A stretch of DNA of 7,201 nt from positions 1 through 7,201 of the forward strand of contig JAFZZD010000028.1 in the NCBI GenBank assembly GCA_017615955.1, written 5' to 3'. The notes under the pieces were generated by a model. That model had not been told where the DNA came from, searched no databases, and was given only the letters and a program-made list of their open reading frames with translations. Both the position numbers and the translations under genes were made by a program. This DNA comes from Victivallales bacterium. Lineage in GTDB: Bacteria; Verrucomicrobiota; Lentisphaeria; Oligosphaerales; Oligosphaeraceae. Shown in pieces: positions 1-5,806 of this stretch (the stretch's first letter is position 1; every line of letters begins with the position of its first letter).

Positions 1-114
1 GACATCCACACAGGTTGACCAACTTGTATGTTTTCGTCTGTTGGACATCCGCGCAGGTTGACCAACTTGTATGTTTTCGTCTGTTGGACATCCACACAGG
101 TTGGCCAACCTGTG
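1..114. repeat. 43-bp direct tandem repeat, two full units plus a diverging third
   Basis: Units occupy 1-43 and 44-86 and differ at two bases (CCACACAGG versus CCGCGCAGG). A third copy begins at 87, matches until about 114 and then departs into unique sequence. There are no variable spacers between units, so this is a tandem array and not a CRISPR. Each unit carries an imperfect palindrome around CAGGTTGACCAACTTG, which would still pair as RNA through a G-U wobble. The array starts at the window edge and probably continues upstream. I cannot tell whether it is transcribed. Confidence 0.85.
95..114. other. Perfect 20-bp palindrome at the end of the tandem array
   Basis: CACAGGTTGGCCAACCTGTG is exactly its own reverse complement. 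It is the third-unit version of the imperfect palindrome in units 1 and 2, so the symmetry is perfected in the last copy. A related short palindrome, GGTTGGTCAACC, lies at 142-153. A DNA-binding site for a dimeric protein or a cruciform/REP-type element are both possible. Confidence 0.7.
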
Positions 115-156
115 CGGAGATGCATAGGGCTTTGCCTTACCGGTTGGTCAACCTGA

Positions 157-178
157 GTGAGCGCCGCTCGGCGCTCAC
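157..178. other. Perfect GC-rich hairpin, 9-bp stem and 4-nt loop
   Basis: GTGAGCGCC (157-165) and GGCGCTCAC (170-178) are exact reverse complements around GCTC. No T-run follows on either strand, so a canonical intrinsic terminator is not supported. It lies between the tandem array and the promoter of the downstream operon. It may be a structural repeat or the end of an upstream transcript. Confidence 0.65.
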
Positions 179-252
179 ATGGATGCCAGTGGCGTATGGA
201 AACACAGGTGAGGGAGACTACGACGCCAAATGACGAATATTTCGCATTCACC

Positions 253-280
253 TTGATTTACTTAACATTCGCCTTACAAT
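253..280 (+). promoter_or_regulatory. Probable sigma70-type promoter of the three-gene operon
   Basis: The -35 box TTGATT (253-258) and the -10 box TACAAT (275-280) are separated by 16 bp. They match the consensus at 4/6 and 5/6 positions. Transcription would start near 287, giving a 5' leader of about 30 nt before the ATG at 317. The surrounding DNA is AT-rich compared with the genes. It is predicted from sequence only. Confidence 0.5.
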
Positions 281-291
281 ATTGGCAATAT
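279..291. promoter_or_regulatory. Candidate operator: 13-bp palindrome over the -10 end and +1
   Basis: ATATTG (279-284) and CAATAT (286-291) are exact reverse complements around one central G. The palindrome overlaps the last two bases of the -10 box and the expected transcription start, a position where a bound repressor would block initiation. No regulator gene is in this window, so the protein that would bind is unknown. Confidence 0.35.
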
Positions 292-316
292 CACTTACCA
301 AACACACAAAGCAAGA

Positions 317-1261
317 ATGTATCTTCCATACCCATCATCCCTGGATCCAGAACTGACGCTGTACGCGGACTTTGACATCCCCGTGCAAAAAGCGCATCTG
401 CATCTGAATCTACATGGCTGGCATGGCTGCGTGAAAACACAGCACAGGGACAATGTGGAGGCTGTGCGCGGACAGGCAGAATGGTTCTTCATTCGGCCTG
501 AAATGCGGGGGCGCGGCGATGCAAATGGCAAGCCAGACTGCAATGGCAATGAACTTCAGGATGCGATTGACGCCGTTGAATACGCAAAACAGCATTTTGC
601 GGACAAGATCCTGGAGCCAGAGAAGGTATATCTCTCCGGCGGCAGCGGCGGTGGCGGCAATGTACTGGCGCTTCTGGGCAAGTTTCCAGACTATTTCTGC
701 CGCGCCCACGCGGATTGCGGCATCTATGACTACGCCGCATGGTACAGATGCGACACGAAAGGCGAATTCCGCGATGAAATGGAAGGGAAAGGCTGGATTG
801 GCGGCAATCCTGACACTAACGCCGAGGCATACAAAAGCAGAAGCGGCATAACAACTGTATGCAACATACAGACGCCGACCATCCTGTTCCATGGCGAAAA
901 CGACATACGCGTCCCAGCCGAACAGGCACGCTGTTTGATGGACGAGGTGCGCCGGCAGCAGAAATGCGCACTCGTGCATTATTTCGAACTGCCCAATTGC
1001 GGAGGCAAAGACCATTGGACAGGCATCACGCCAGAATTGATGGCATTCCGCGAAAGCACGGCCTCGGCCTTCATGGCCTTGCCCAGCCCTGCCATTCGCA
1101 TACCTCGCAGCGGCGTCCTTACCGTGGCTGGCTACTTGGTAACCAAGGACTTCAGTGTCCGCCTAGAATCGGTGGACAATGTGGCGCAGCTGCGCTACGC
1201 CCTGGACAAGAACATCTTTGAACTCAGCAAACCAGGCACCATAATGCAAACAAGCAAATAA
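317..1261 (+). CDS. Alpha/beta hydrolase, prolyl oligopeptidase (S9)-like serine hydrolase
   Basis: The 314-residue protein has the core of an alpha/beta-hydrolase fold. An HGWHG oxyanion-type loop lies at residues 33-37 and FFIRPEMRGRGD at 57-68. The nucleophile elbow GGSGG places the likely catalytic Ser at 110. The remaining triad candidates are Asp196 in HGENDIRVP and His233 in GGKDHW. This order and spacing fit S9-type peptidases/esterases. Residues from about 258 onward (PSPAIRIPRSG...GYLVTKDFSV) form an extra C-terminal beta-rich tail outside the hydrolase core. No signal peptide or membrane segment is visible, so it is probably cytoplasmic. The ATG at 317 is the first in frame after a stop at 263, but no Shine-Dalgarno precedes it. 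It leads an operon with a propeller and a glycosidase-like gene, which suggests a role in breaking down an acylated or peptide-linked sugar compound. The substrate, and whether it acts as an esterase or a peptidase, cannot be read from the sequence. Confidence 0.85.
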   Translation: MYLPYPSSLDPELTLYADFDIPVQKAHLHLNLHGWHGCVKTQHRDNVEAVRGQAEWFFIRPEMRGRGDANGKPDCNGNELQDAIDAVEYAKQHFADKILEPEKVYLSGGSGGGGNVLALLGKFPDYFCRAHADCGIYDYAAWYRCDTKGEFRDEMEGKGWIGGNPDTNAEAYKSRSGITTVCNIQTPTILFHGENDIRVPAEQARCLMDEVRRQQKCALVHYFELPNCGGKDHWTGITPELMAFRESTASAFMALPSPAIRIPRSGVLTVAGYLVTKDFSVRLESVDNVAQLRYALDKNIFELSKPGTIMQTSK

Positions 1262-1269
1262 AACGCATC

Positions 1270-2361
1270 ATGCAAATCACAAAGCACATATTGCGCAAAC
1301 TTGGACATCCAGTTACACGCCCCCTCCGCACCATGGGATATAGGGACTTCACCTCAAACGATGACTGGAAGAACAACCTGATTTCATTCACCAGCCTGCT
1401 ATACCACCCGCAGCGCAAGAAGGTCATCTGCGGCATGACCGCATTCAACAATGACCTCATGTTCGAATATTCCCCAGCGAAGAACCGCTTCACCGACCTG
1501 CATTTTGCAAAGGAGGCGGAGAAGTTCGAGATCAAGATACACCGCTCGCTGCATCTGGACCGCCAGGGAAACATATATGGCGCCACCGCCTGCCTGCACC
1601 GCGAGGACCAGCGCGCCGAGGCCAAAGGCGGGCGCATCTTCCACTATGACTTCGCCACTGGCAAATACGATTTTCTGGGCATTCCCGTGCCGCATGACTA
1701 CATACAGACCATCACCGTGGACGAGGACAGAGGTCTCATCTATGGCGTTACTTATCCCGTATTCGTATTCTTTGTCTTTGACATAAACAGCCGCCAGCTG
1801 CGCTTCAGCCAGTACATGGGAAGTGCGCCGCACATAATGGCACTGGACGACCGCGGCGGCGTATGGTCCACCTGGAACGCCCGCACCCACAATCTGTTCC
1901 GCTACGATCCCGACACCAATAAAGTCCAATACTTCAACCATACGCTGATCCCAGGCCAGGGAGCCGACCTGATGTACCCTGGCGCAGGTCCCATTGACAT
2001 GATGCTCAACGGCGGGGACGGCTTCCTCTACGTGGGCTGCGCCACAGGCGACTTGCTGCGGATACATCCCGACACGGCGGAGGTGGAATACCTGGGGCGT
2101 CCCACGCCAGAGCGCAGAATGCCAGCCCTTGAAATCGGGCCTGACGGCAGGCTCTACGGCATAGCTGGCTTCTACGGCAGATGCCACCTCTTCGCATACG
2201 ACCGCAAGGCCCGCAACTTCGAGGACTTCGGCTTGATAAGCGATGGCGATGACCAGCTCTACATCGGACATGACATCTGCTTCGCCGAAGGCAATCATCT
2301 CTTTGCCGGTGAAACCGACACCGAGCAGCGGGCAGGCTATCTATGGGAATGCACATTATGA
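1270..2361 (+). CDS. Seven-repeat beta-propeller protein of unknown function
   Basis: The 363-residue protein shows repeated blade signatures of the form D-x-x-G-x-(I/L/V)-Y-G ... (F/L)-x-Y-D-x-x-(T)-x-x-(Y/F). They appear at about residues 65-77, 95-139, 149-181, 191-223, 246-278, 288-321 and 337-361. Examples are DRQGNIYGAT, DEDRGLIYGVT, FRYDPDTNKVQYF and GPDGRLYGIAG. This fits a six- or seven-bladed propeller related in style to NHL, SMP-30 or virginiamycin B lyase (Vgb) proteins, but I do not recognise a named family. No signal peptide or lipobox is seen, whereas many carbohydrate-related propellers are exported. It starts 8 bp after the preceding stop, and its stop overlaps the next start as ATGA, so it is the middle gene of a tightly packed operon. 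There is no clear SD; translation may be coupled to the upstream gene. It could be a lyase, a lactonase or a binding scaffold. Confidence 0.8.
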   Translation: MQITKHILRKLGHPVTRPLRTMGYRDFTSNDDWKNNLISFTSLLYHPQRKKVICGMTAFNNDLMFEYSPAKNRFTDLHFAKEAEKFEIKIHRSLHLDRQGNIYGATACLHREDQRAEAKGGRIFHYDFATGKYDFLGIPVPHDYIQTITVDEDRGLIYGVTYPVFVFFVFDINSRQLRFSQYMGSAPHIMALDDRGGVWSTWNARTHNLFRYDPDTNKVQYFNHTLIPGQGADLMYPGAGPIDMMLNGGDGFLYVGCATGDLLRIHPDTAEVEYLGRPTPERRMPALEIGPDGRLYGIAGFYGRCHLFAYDRKARNFEDFGLISDGDDQLYIGHDICFAEGNHLFAGETDTEQRAGYLWECTL

Positions 2362-4058
2362 AACAGGAAAATCCGCTTATCTGGGCCTGGTGGGGCTGGG
2401 AGCCGCTGCCATTTTATCTGCACTACACCAAGAATGCGCCTGGTCTGCTCAATTCTGGCGAAGACGAGCTTAAAAAATGGTATCGCGCACTGCATGATGA
2501 AGCCACGGTAAAAGCCGCTGCGGAACTGGGCATAAACTGCATTGTTACCCATTTCATCAAGGGCTTCGGTCTGGCGCACGAAATGGAAGACGTAAAATTG
2601 ACAGCAGACCTGGTGGAAAAGTGCCATCAGCACGGGATAAAGGTGTTCGGCTATCTGCAGTACGGCTCCATTTTCCATGAGACATTTTATCTGGACTATC
2701 CCGACGCGAAAAACTGGATTGCGCTTAACGAGGATGGCACGCCCCTGCTGTGGTGCAACAGCAAATCGCGGTACATGCCCTGCATTGAATCGCAGGAATA
2801 CCTGTCATACCTGAAAGAGCGCATCAAGCAGGGCATTTTGGAAGTGGGGCTTGATGGCCTGCATTTTGACAACTTCTACTCACGCCCCTGCTACTGCCAG
2901 CGCTGCCGCGAAGCATATCGCCAGGCGTCTGGCGCCGAACTGCCGACAGCGCAGATGATGGAAGACGCCCCCTATTCGCCAGAGGTGCGCCACTGGGTAC
3001 GTTTCCGTTGCGGAAAACTGACGCAGCGCATGATTGAATTGCGGGACTATGCCAGAAGCCTGAAGCCAGACGTAATGACAATCTGGAATCCCAGTCCCAT
3101 ACGTGGCCTGTTTGACCAGCGTCTGCTCCGTGCAACGGATGTGTGCCAGCTAGGGAAAAACGCAGGATTTCTATGGTCGGAGAGCGGCAATTTTCCTGGA
3201 ATGGGCGAGCATGGTCCAATACACCAGGTCAATTTCTTCAAGACGGCTGCCGCAGTGGGATACCGCACATTCTCCACTGTATGGAAAAGCAGTGCCGAGG
3301 GCATCGGCCTGCCTGAAAGCAAGGAGGAGGTCGCTCTTATCAATGCGGAAACAGGCGCATTCGGCGCGGAGACTGGCAACAACTGGCTCATGCGCCCCCA
3401 CTACATACACCAGTTCACAAAAGGCGAACTATGCCAGGAATGGAAAAAACAGGTGGACTTCATCAAGGAGAACCGCCACTTGTTCATCGGCAGCAGAGGC
3501 AAGGGGGAAATTGCGCTGTTCTTTGACTGGGAACAGGCCGAACTGGACTTCCCATACGCATACAAGTCATTTCTCTCCCTGCAGCAAATGCTGCTGCAAA
3601 ACCACATCACCTTTGATTTGCTTTTTTCTGGACAGGAAGCACAGTTCAAAGACTATGCTCTAACCATAAGCGCCGCGACACGGCAGCCCGACGTGATGAC
3701 ATTTTCCAGGGAGGAGCTAATCGGCGATGTGTCTGGCTCGTATCAGGCATTCGTAACACAGCCACCACGCAGCAAGGAACTAGTCCAGCGCATTCTAAGC
3801 GCCATGCCCTCCCGTGAAGTTGAAGTGGATGCGCCAGAGCACGTTTTCATTGAAAGACGCATTGCACAGGATGGGACGCACATCCTGCATCTGGTCAATT
3901 ATGACAATGCACACCCCATTCCAAGCATAGATATTCTTTTCAGCAATCCACTCGGCACAATAAAACGCCATTCGCCTGAAGGCAATTCAATACTCCGCCA
4001 GGATGGCTGCAAAGTCATATTGCCAGGCCTACGCACCTGGTCAATCCTTACCTGGTGA
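2358..4058 (+). CDS. Putative glycoside hydrolase, TIM barrel (GHL6-like) with C-terminal domains
   Basis: The 566-residue protein has an N-terminal TIM-barrel region (about residues 40-320). The patterns resemble the hypothetical glycosyl hydrolase families near alpha-amylase and beta-galactosidase (GHL6-like). Key stretches are GINCIVTHFIKGFG (58-71), GIKVFGYLQYG (93-103) and GLDGLHFDNFYSRPCYCQRC (164-183). Asp171 at the end of a barrel strand and Glu275 (LWSESG) are catalytic candidates. Cys178, Cys180 and Cys183 beside Asp171 are a possible metal or disulfide cluster. Residues about 380-480 (GEIALFFDWEQAELDFPY onward) look like the GATase1-like middle domain of such enzymes. The end resembles a small beta-domain (HILHLVNYDN at 508-517). 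There is no signal peptide. I chose the start at 2358 because its ATG overlaps the upstream stop as ATGA, with GGGA at 2345-2348 as SD; in-frame ATGs at 2343 and 2349 are alternatives. Substrate unknown; family assignment is by resemblance. Confidence 0.75.
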   Translation: MKQENPLIWAWWGWEPLPFYLHYTKNAPGLLNSGEDELKKWYRALHDEATVKAAAELGINCIVTHFIKGFGLAHEMEDVKLTADLVEKCHQHGIKVFGYLQYGSIFHETFYLDYPDAKNWIALNEDGTPLLWCNSKSRYMPCIESQEYLSYLKERIKQGILEVGLDGLHFDNFYSRPCYCQRCREAYRQASGAELPTAQMMEDAPYSPEVRHWVRFRCGKLTQRMIELRDYARSLKPDVMTIWNPSPIRGLFDQRLLRATDVCQLGKNAGFLWSESGNFPGMGEHGPIHQVNFFKTAAAVGYRTFSTVWKSSAEGIGLPESKEEVALINAETGAFGAETGNNWLMRPHYIHQFTKGELCQEWKKQVDFIKENRHLFIGSRGKGEIALFFDWEQAELDFPYAYKSFLSLQQMLLQNHITFDLLFSGQEAQFKDYALTISAATRQPDVMTFSREELIGDVSGSYQAFVTQPPRSKELVQRILSAMPSREVEVDAPEHVFIERRIAQDGTHILHLVNYDNAHPIPSIDILFSNPLGTIKRHSPEGNSILRQDGCKVILPGLRTWSILTW

Positions 4059-4063
4059 CTTTC

Positions 4064-4131
4064 AACGCAGAGGCGCAGAGATTTTAACGCAGAGGCGCAG
4101 AGATTTTAATGCAGAGGCGCAGAGTTTTTTT
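4064..4131. repeat. 22-bp tandem repeat, three copies, between convergent genes
   Basis: Units at 4064-4085, 4086-4107 and 4108-4129 share the core GCAGAGGCGCAGAG followed by a short T-run. The third unit has AATGC instead of AACGC and runs into seven Ts (4125-4131). Units contain no inverted repeat, so a standard intrinsic terminator is not evident despite the T-run. The array occupies most of the 91-bp spacer between the stop at 4058 and the convergent stop at 4150. The same core recurs right after proA at 7049-7073, so it is a dispersed family. Confidence 0.85.
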
Positions 4132-4149
4132 ATTGTTTTCAACGGCAAG

Positions 4150-4977
4150 TCAGATGATTGACTTGATAAGGGAAACGGCCTCTGCAATGTCCTTTTCCTG
4201 CTCTGGTCCCAGTGGCAGTTCGCGCTCTATTATAAGTGGTCCTGCAAAGCCTTGTGACAACAGTTTTTTGAGCAGATCCGCAAAGTTGGTTGCGCCCTTG
4301 CCCAGCACGGTTTCCTTGCCACGGCGGTCGCCTGGTTGCGCGGGTACCGCGTCCTTGCAATGCACCACCCTGATCTTGTCCGCAAGCAAGTCCAGCAGAT
4401 TTGCAGGAGTGTCTGTGCCATAGATGAGCATGTTGGCGGGGTCGAAGTTGATGCCCACATTTGGTTCGTCAATATCGGTGATAGTCTGCTTCATGCTGGC
4501 GGCGCATTCAGTGCCAGTTTCAAAGAGGAAATCCTGGCCATTTGCGGCGGCGAAGCGAGCCAGTTGCTTCAAATCCGCAATAAGACGCTCGTAGAAGGCA
4601 TCATGTTCCTCTGGCACGAAGCCCACATGGCATGTGATGTAGCGTATGCCGTAGCGTTTTGCCCAGTTCATCTGGCGGCAGGACAGAATCATGCGCTCGG
4701 CCCTGGTGGCGGCGGGAACCAGTCCCACGCCTTCGCGGGGGTGCTTCCAGTCCTGATTCGGGAATGACAGGAACATGGTGGGCACGGCAATGCCGTATTT
4801 TTCAAACAACTGGAAGAATGCGTCCGAGGCGGCCTTCGCGGTTTCGCCTGGCGCAAGCCAATCCTCATAGACGCCTGCAATCTGCAATGCATTCAGACCG
4901 ATTTTCTGGTAATAGGCTATCCTGCGTTCATCTATGCTCTCGCAGCGCAGCAAAGTTCCAATCACGGGTGTGCTCAT
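4150..4977 (-). CDS. Sugar phosphate isomerase/epimerase-like TIM barrel protein
   Basis: The 275-residue protein fits the xylose-isomerase-like / AP endonuclease 2 TIM-barrel superfamily in length and motif order. Residues are ITCHVGF (114-120), FLFETGTE (150-157), VGINFDPANML (174-184), VVHCKDA (204-210) and LIIERE (248-253). Candidate metal ligands are Glu153, Asp179, His206 and Glu251, as in this superfamily. Members interconvert or cleave sugars, inositols and related polyols, and the exact substrate is not readable here. The start at 4977 is chosen because AGAGGAGA lies 6 bp upstream; the longer in-frame start at 5022 would precede this SD and fall inside the promoter. No signal peptide is visible. 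It is monocistronic in this window and convergent with the hydrolase operon, and a shared carbohydrate pathway is an inference. The minus-strand spacer after its stop shows no clear terminator. Confidence 0.85.
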   Translation of the reverse strand: MSTPVIGTLLRCESIDERRIAYYQKIGLNALQIAGVYEDWLAPGETAKAASDAFFQLFEKYGIAVPTMFLSFPNQDWKHPREGVGLVPAATRAERMILSCRQMNWAKRYGIRYITCHVGFVPEEHDAFYERLIADLKQLARFAAANGQDFLFETGTECAASMKQTITDIDEPNVGINFDPANMLIYGTDTPANLLDLLADKIRVVHCKDAVPAQPGDRRGKETVLGKGATNFADLLKKLLSQGFAGPLIIERELPLGPEQEKDIAEAVSLIKSII

Positions 4978-4983
4978 GTTTAA

Positions 4984-4991
4984 TCTCCTCT
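4984..4991 (-). promoter_or_regulatory. Shine-Dalgarno site fixing the isomerase-like gene start
   Basis: Read on the minus strand the site is AGAGGAGA, 6 nt before the ATG at 4977. It supports this start over the upstream in-frame ATG at 5022. Confidence 0.75.
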
Positions 4992-5003
4992 GTTGTTTCA
5001 AAA

Positions 5004-5022
5004 TTGGGCAAAATATACCCAA
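5004..5022. promoter_or_regulatory. Candidate operator, inverted repeat TTGGG-N9-CCCAA
   Basis: TTGGG (5004-5008) and CCCAA (5018-5022) are exact reverse complements 9 bp apart. They bracket the -10 box of the minus-strand promoter and span the expected start. The geometry suits a dimeric repressor, but the arms are only 5 bp and could arise by chance. Confidence 0.3.
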
Positions 5023-5040
5023 CTATATGCATTTTTGCAA
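5012..5040 (-). promoter_or_regulatory. Probable sigma70-type promoter of the isomerase-like gene
   Basis: On the minus strand the -35 box TTGCAA (5040-5035) and the -10 box TATATT (5017-5012) have a 17-bp spacer. Consensus matches are 4/6 and 5/6. Transcription would begin near 5005, giving a leader of about 28 nt to the ATG at 4977, which also excludes the longer start at 5022. The evidence is pattern matching only. Confidence 0.55.
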
Positions 5041-5250
5041 TGCTCTGTTACCCTTATGGATGGATAGGCAATGAAAGCCGCTGAACGGCTAGTGCCCGCA
5101 AGACGCAACCATTAATTTAGAAATATTGGTCATACTCCCTCGCCACGCGCGTACATTGTTTGGGAAACTTCCCCCACCCACCATCCGCTTCTAACATAGC
5201 ACCGAAAATTCAGGTTTGCAAGGGCAAAAACAAAGATGTTATCATTACTA
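5041..5250. other. Intergenic stretch without recognised gene
   Basis: No convincing coding frame, RNA gene or strong promoter is visible. It contains only a weak hairpin, AGCCG (5076-5080) with CGGCT (5086-5090), and a short GGGAA/TTCCC pair (5162-5166 and 5169-5173). With the flanking repeats it makes up the 829-bp gene-free interval between the divergent isomerase-like gene and proA. Confidence 0.5.
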
Positions 5251-5312
5251 CACTTTTATAGGAAAGATGCTATAAAAGCAGGAAAGTTGCTATAAAAGTG
5301 ACATTTTTATAG
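5251..5312. repeat. Cluster of four TTTTATAG boxes forming nested inverted repeats
   Basis: The 8-bp box TTTTATAG occurs at 5254-5261 (+), 5270-5277 (-), 5290-5297 (-) and 5305-5312 (+). The first CACTTTTATAG (5251-5261) has an exact 11-bp reverse-complement partner at 5290-5300. Boxes 1 and 2 are an inverted pair 8 bp apart; boxes 3 and 4 are an oppositely oriented inverted pair 7 bp apart. A 20-bp tandem duplication, 5261-5280 and 5281-5300 (17/20 identical), carries boxes 2 and 3. Such symmetry suggests a multi-site binding region for a regulator or recombinase, or a folded RNA. No adjacent gene explains it. Confidence 0.65.
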
Positions 5313-5347
5313 AGGTAATTGCAAAACTATCGCAAAGCACGCTGTTC

Positions 5348-5368
5348 CGCGCGGCCAGGGGCCGCGCG
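5348..5368. other. 9-bp perfect hairpin opening the repeat array
   Basis: CGCGCGGCC (5348-5356) and GGCCGCGCG (5360-5368) are exact reverse complements around AGG. The downstream arm is also the first bases of repeat unit 1. The later units instead begin after GGTAG and lack this upstream arm, so the hairpin is specific to the array's left end. Confidence 0.6.
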
Positions 5369-5710
5369 TCAGGACGCGGGAATGCCATTCGGCCTCTGCT
5401 TTGCGTATCTAAGCTGGCGAAAGCCAGCGGCAGTCGACAATTTGGTAGGGGCCGCGCGTCAGGACGCGGGAATGCCATTCGGCTTCTTCTTTGCGTATCT
5501 AAGCTGGCGAAAGCCGGCGGCACCCGACAATTGGCAAGCCTTTCCTGCTGGCTTTCGCCAGCGGCAGTCGACAATTTGGTAGGGGCCGCGCGTCAGGACG
5601 CGGGAATGCCATTCGGCTTCTGCTTTGCGTATCTAAGCGGGCGAAAGCCGGCGGCATCCGACAATTGGCAAGCCTTTCCCGCTGGCTTGCCAGCGGCACC
5701 CGACAATTGG
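5357..5710. repeat. REP-like repeat array, three composite units of 90, 134 and 130 bp
   Basis: Units begin at 5357, 5447 and 5581. Each opens with AGGGGCCGCGCGTCAGGACG, which can fold CGCGTC/GACGCG plus flanking CC/GG. It then runs through GGAATGCCATTCGGC and TTGCGTATCTAAGC. A second module pairs GCTGGC with GCCAGC or its variants around GAAA, followed by GCGGCA..CGACAATT(T)GG, which occurs five times (5427, 5517, 5561, 5651, 5693). Units 2 and 3 carry an extra module; in unit 2, GCTGGCGAAAGCC (5503-5515) is the exact inverse of 5550-5562. In unit 3, CCGCTGGC/GCCAGCGG (5679-5696) is a perfect stem. Units 2 and 3 are preceded by GGTAG, recalling the GTAG mark of REP sequences mobilised by RAYT transposases. 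Open frames through the array are repetitive and probably not genes. Confidence 0.8.
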
Positions 5711-5793
5711 GTGATGGCTCGATAGATGACTGATTGCTTTTATTTTTCGCAAATGTCAGTTAAATTACGGAGACATTCACCCAAAACACAAAC

Positions 5794-5799
5794 GAGGAG
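5794..5799 (+). promoter_or_regulatory. Shine-Dalgarno site fixing the proA start
   Basis: GAGGAG lies 7 nt before the ATG at 5807. It selects this start over an in-frame ATG at 5726, whose added 27 residues are not part of the ProA fold. I see no convincing -35/-10 pair between the repeat array and this site. Confidence 0.75.
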
Positions 5800-5806
5800 C
5801 AAACTT

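Noticed and set aside
1..116. CRISPR array
   Set aside because: The full 43-bp period is conserved, with no variable spacers and no cas genes nearby.
410..1015. 201-residue minus-strand frame over the hydrolase
   Set aside because: The plus-strand frame carries a full serine-hydrolase triad in order; the antisense product shows no family signature.
1399..2298. 299-residue open frame on the minus strand
   Set aside because: It is wholly antisense to the propeller gene, whose plus-strand protein has regular blade motifs. The antisense frame has no recognisable domain and reflects base composition.
4064..4131. Intrinsic terminator ending in T7
   Set aside because: The sequence before the T-run has no inverted repeat able to form a stem, so only the T-run half of a terminator is present.
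5290..5725. Overlapping Arg/Pro-rich open frames on both strands
   Set aside because: They come from the repeat units themselves (recurring RMAFPRPDARPL-type peptides), are open on both strands at once, and lack ribosome sites.
5734..5766. Promoter for proA from TTGCTT and TAAATT
   Set aside because: The spacing is 21 bp, outside the usual 16-18 bp, and neither box is strong.
5726..5806. Longer N-terminus of ProA starting at 5726
   Set aside because: The 27 extra residues match no part of the family, while GAGGAG lies 7 nt before the ATG at 5807, which gives a normal-length protein.
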